NCBI GenBank assembly: GCA_946887065.1
Contig: CAMPKL010000171.1
Span: forward strand, 1-7,255
Direction of reading: 5' to 3'
Origin: an uncultured Bryobacterales bacterium
GTDB lineage: Bacteria; Acidobacteriota; Terriglobia; Bryobacterales; UBA6623
Length of the DNA: 7,255 nt
Shown piece after piece: positions 5,955 to 7,255 of this stretch. How positions within the stretch are numbered: position 1 is the first letter of the stretch; each line of letters begins with the position of its first letter. Under the pieces are notes generated by a model that ran no database searches, was not told where the DNA came from, and worked only from the letters and a program-made list of their open reading frames with translations. Position numbers and translations under genes: made by a program.

Positions 5955-6008
5955 AAACCGTACCAAAACCGTAGTAAAACTCCGGTCAGCTAGTCATCGC
6001 CGTACCAA
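5955..6008 (+). repeat. Short direct repeats, candidate integrase arm-binding sites
   Basis: CCGTACCAA occurs at 5958-5966 and again at 6000-6008, and the related CCGTAGTAA at 5969-5977. The first two copies lie in an 11-bp tandem pattern (AAACCGTACCA at 5955-5965, AAACCGTAGTA at 5966-5976). They sit between the tRNA and the end of the integrase gene, the last copy within its final codons. Integrases with an N-terminal arm-binding domain bind repeats of this size near att sites; that role is inferred here from position only. Confidence 0.45.
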
Positions 6009-7146
6009 TATTTGAGGCCCGCTCGTCGGCCCGACGGTCGAGCTTTTCCAGCGCTTCGCGCATCATGTTTAGCTTGGCTTGGCTATAGCGTTTGAAAACG
6101 GCTGCGTCTCCTTGCCGCAGCATCTGGGTGACGAAGTGGTCGGCGACTCCGCCAGCGCTTAGGCGAGTAGCGAACGTGTGCCGCAACTCATACAGCGTGA
6201 AGTACGGGACTCCCGCCCGTCTGAGCGTTGCAGCCCAGGCTCGCTTCACGGTTGTCAGATGGGCAACGCGGGAGTTGGCGATCGGGCTCGGGAACAGATA
6301 GTCCGATCCTTTGCTCTCTCGCAGTTGGGACTCAAACGCCTCACGCGCCCGAGAGGACATCGGCATGTCGGCGATGCCGTTGGCCGTCTTCGACTCCGGT
6401 AGGTGGACCAAGCCGTTTGTGAAGTCGATTTGGTTCTTGCGGACCGGAAACAGCTCCTTGTTGGGTCTCAGTCCCATCTCCGTCATGATGACGACGATGT
6501 TCCGTAAGTAAGAGGGCGCGCACATCTCGATCCTCTCCTGCTCGGCGGAAGTCACGTAATGCGGCTTGCGCGTCGTCCCCGCCATGCGAACCGGGAACTC
6601 GACCCCGTCGCAAGGATTGGCCGGCAGACGCCGTTTCTTCGATGCCATGTTGAGCATGCGCTTGAGAATGCGGAACTCTTTGTGCACGGTCGCTGGTTTG
6701 AGTTTTCCTCGGTGTTGGAGGCCGAACTTGGTGTGGACCCTTCGGCCGGAATTGAGCCGATCGCGCAAATAGCTCTCGATCGACTCTGACGTGATTGTTG
6801 ATAGTTCGAGTTGTCCGAATCGCGGCAAGAGGAACTTCAGAGCGTTGAGATTCTCAAGATGCGTCTTCTCCGCCCGGAACGGCGGCTGCGATCGATTCTT
6901 CAGATACCATTCGGCCCATTCGGCGAACGAGCATTGGCTGCCAAGTTCAACCGCGGGCAACAGTCCTTGGTCTCTCTCATACACCGCTTTGCGCAGCGCT
7001 TTCTCCGCCTCCGCTTGGTTTCTTTCTCCCGTCGATTTCTGTCTGATCCTCCCTTCGTGGTCCCGGTAGCGCATCCACCAGATCGCCGAGTCTCCCCGCC
7101 GGTAGAGGCTCCCGTTGGTCTTGATCGGTCGTCCTTGTCTATTCAT
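5986..7146 (-). CDS. int: Tyrosine recombinase / site-specific integrase
   Basis: A phage-type integrase of 386 residues that would integrate and excise the element by cutting and rejoining att DNA through a phosphotyrosine. Residues 10-62 resemble an N-terminal arm-binding domain (NGSLYRRGDSAIWWMRYRD, then a basic stretch with STG). The core-binding SAM-like domain is about 73-175 and the catalytic domain about 195-360. Catalytic positions: R227 in MGLRPNKEL, K253 in ESKTANG, R322 in LYELRHTFATRL and the nucleophile Y354 in FKRYSQ. Two positions differ from the common pattern: Y319 stands where HxxR usually has His, and Q345 where His/Trp is usual. The start at 7146 is chosen because GGAGG lies 6 bases upstream and the ATG overlaps the stop of the excisionase-like gene (ATGA). 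An ATG 12 codons upstream lacks such support. The protein is full length with no frameshift. Confidence 0.9.
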   Translation of the reverse strand: MNRQGRPIKTNGSLYRRGDSAIWWMRYRDHEGRIRQKSTGERNQAEAEKALRKAVYERDQGLLPAVELGSQCSFAEWAEWYLKNRSQPPFRAEKTHLENLNALKFLLPRFGQLELSTITSESIESYLRDRLNSGRRVHTKFGLQHRGKLKPATVHKEFRILKRMLNMASKKRRLPANPCDGVEFPVRMAGTTRKPHYVTSAEQERIEMCAPSYLRNIVVIMTEMGLRPNKELFPVRKNQIDFTNGLVHLPESKTANGIADMPMSSRAREAFESQLRESKGSDYLFPSPIANSRVAHLTTVKRAWAATLRRAGVPYFTLYELRHTFATRLSAGGVADHFVTQMLRQGDAAVFKRYSQAKLNMMREALEKLDRRADERASNIGTAMTS

Positions 7147-7255
7147 TCGATTCCTCCATTCACGTGAAACTGCTTGCGCCATTCGGCAAGCTCCGAGAGT
7201 CGGAACCGGATCGAACGGCCCATCATTCGGAAATGGGGAATCTGCTTTCGCTCGA
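7143..7255 (-). CDS. Excisionase/AlpA-like HTH protein, C-terminal part (runs off the right edge)
   Basis: An open frame from the window edge to a TGA at 7143-7145. It gives 36 visible residues, including ERKQIPHFRMMGRSIRF and RLSELAEWRKQF. This is the end of a MerR-like winged HTH of the AlpA/excisionase kind (HTH_17): the wing 'IPHFR-GRSIRF' followed by the helix 'LSELAEW'. Such proteins bend att DNA to steer the integrase toward excision, or act as element regulators. The stop overlaps the integrase start by ATGA, so the two genes form a translationally coupled operon. Only a few residues follow the HTH, so the protein is probably small. The N-terminal recognition helices are outside the window, which limits the call. 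Confidence 0.72.
   Translation of the reverse strand, partial: ERKQIPHFRMMGRSIRFRLSELAEWRKQFHVNGGIE
7153..7157 (-). promoter_or_regulatory. Ribosome binding site that fixes the integrase start
   Basis: GGAGG on the minus strand, 6 bases before the ATG at 7144-7146 and inside the last codons of the excisionase-like gene. It decides the start at 7146 over the upstream in-frame ATG at 7182. Confidence 0.8.

Larger units (their letters stand above)
5891..7255. mobile_element. Left end of an integrated element (genomic island or prophage) at tRNA-Lys
   Basis: Directly after the tRNA come 95 bp without a gene, then a tyrosine recombinase gene pointing toward the tRNA, then an excisionase-like gene in the same operon. 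This order (tRNA 3' end, attachment site, int, xis) is the classic layout of elements that integrate into tRNA genes and restore the tRNA end with the att core. The element's cargo and distal att copy are beyond the window, so its nature (phage, island, satellite) and whether it is still mobile are not visible. Confidence 0.7.

Noticed and set aside
5719..6015. Plus-strand open frame covering the tRNA gene
   Set aside because: It reads through a complete tRNA-Lys and the att region; the resulting peptide is an artefact of the tRNA sequence.
7147..7182. 12-residue N-terminal extension of the integrase
   Set aside because: It lies within the coding end of the excisionase-like gene; the ATG at 7146 has GGAGG at 6 bases and the ATGA overlap.

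Overview
The window looks like a GC-rich chromosomal stretch from an acidobacterium, most likely of the Solibacter/Bryobacter type. The main reason is an adjacent pair that is characteristic of that phylum: a short PadR-family regulator translationally coupled to an 'acidobacterial duplicated orphan permease' (ADOP) with its N-terminal permease-prefix domain. The taxonomic call is inferred from gene content, not from a search.

Layout, left to right. Positions 1-177 (minus) hold the first 59 codons of a hypoxanthine phosphoribosyltransferase gene that runs off the left edge. A 117-bp divergent intergenic region (178-294) contains a perfect 20-bp inverted repeat with a plausible promoter inside it. 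It is followed on the plus strand by the PadR regulator (295-648) and the ADOP permease (645-3314), which overlap by ATGA. A GC-rich hairpin (3321-3349) separates the permease from two convergent minus-strand genes. These are an O-methyltransferase (4666-5670) and, 77 bp downstream of it, a galactonate-dehydratase-like enolase-superfamily enzyme with a Tat-like leader (3377-4588).

A plus-strand tRNA-Lys(UUU) gene with encoded CCA lies at 5815-5890. Immediately past its 3' end begins what looks like an integrated element. The region carries short direct repeats (5958-6008), then on the minus strand a tyrosine recombinase (5986-7146) and the tail of an AlpA/excisionase-like HTH gene (7143-7255). 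Those two genes also overlap by ATGA. This is the usual arrangement of an element inserted at the 3' end of a tRNA gene. Its cargo and far end lie beyond the window.

Functionally there are three independent blocks: a self-contained regulator-permease module probably controlled through the inverted repeat; a metabolic pair (methyltransferase and sugar-acid dehydratase) whose connection is unclear; and a tRNA-linked recombination module. No rRNA, CRISPR array or insertion sequence was seen. The intergenic gaps are all shorter than about 150 bp.
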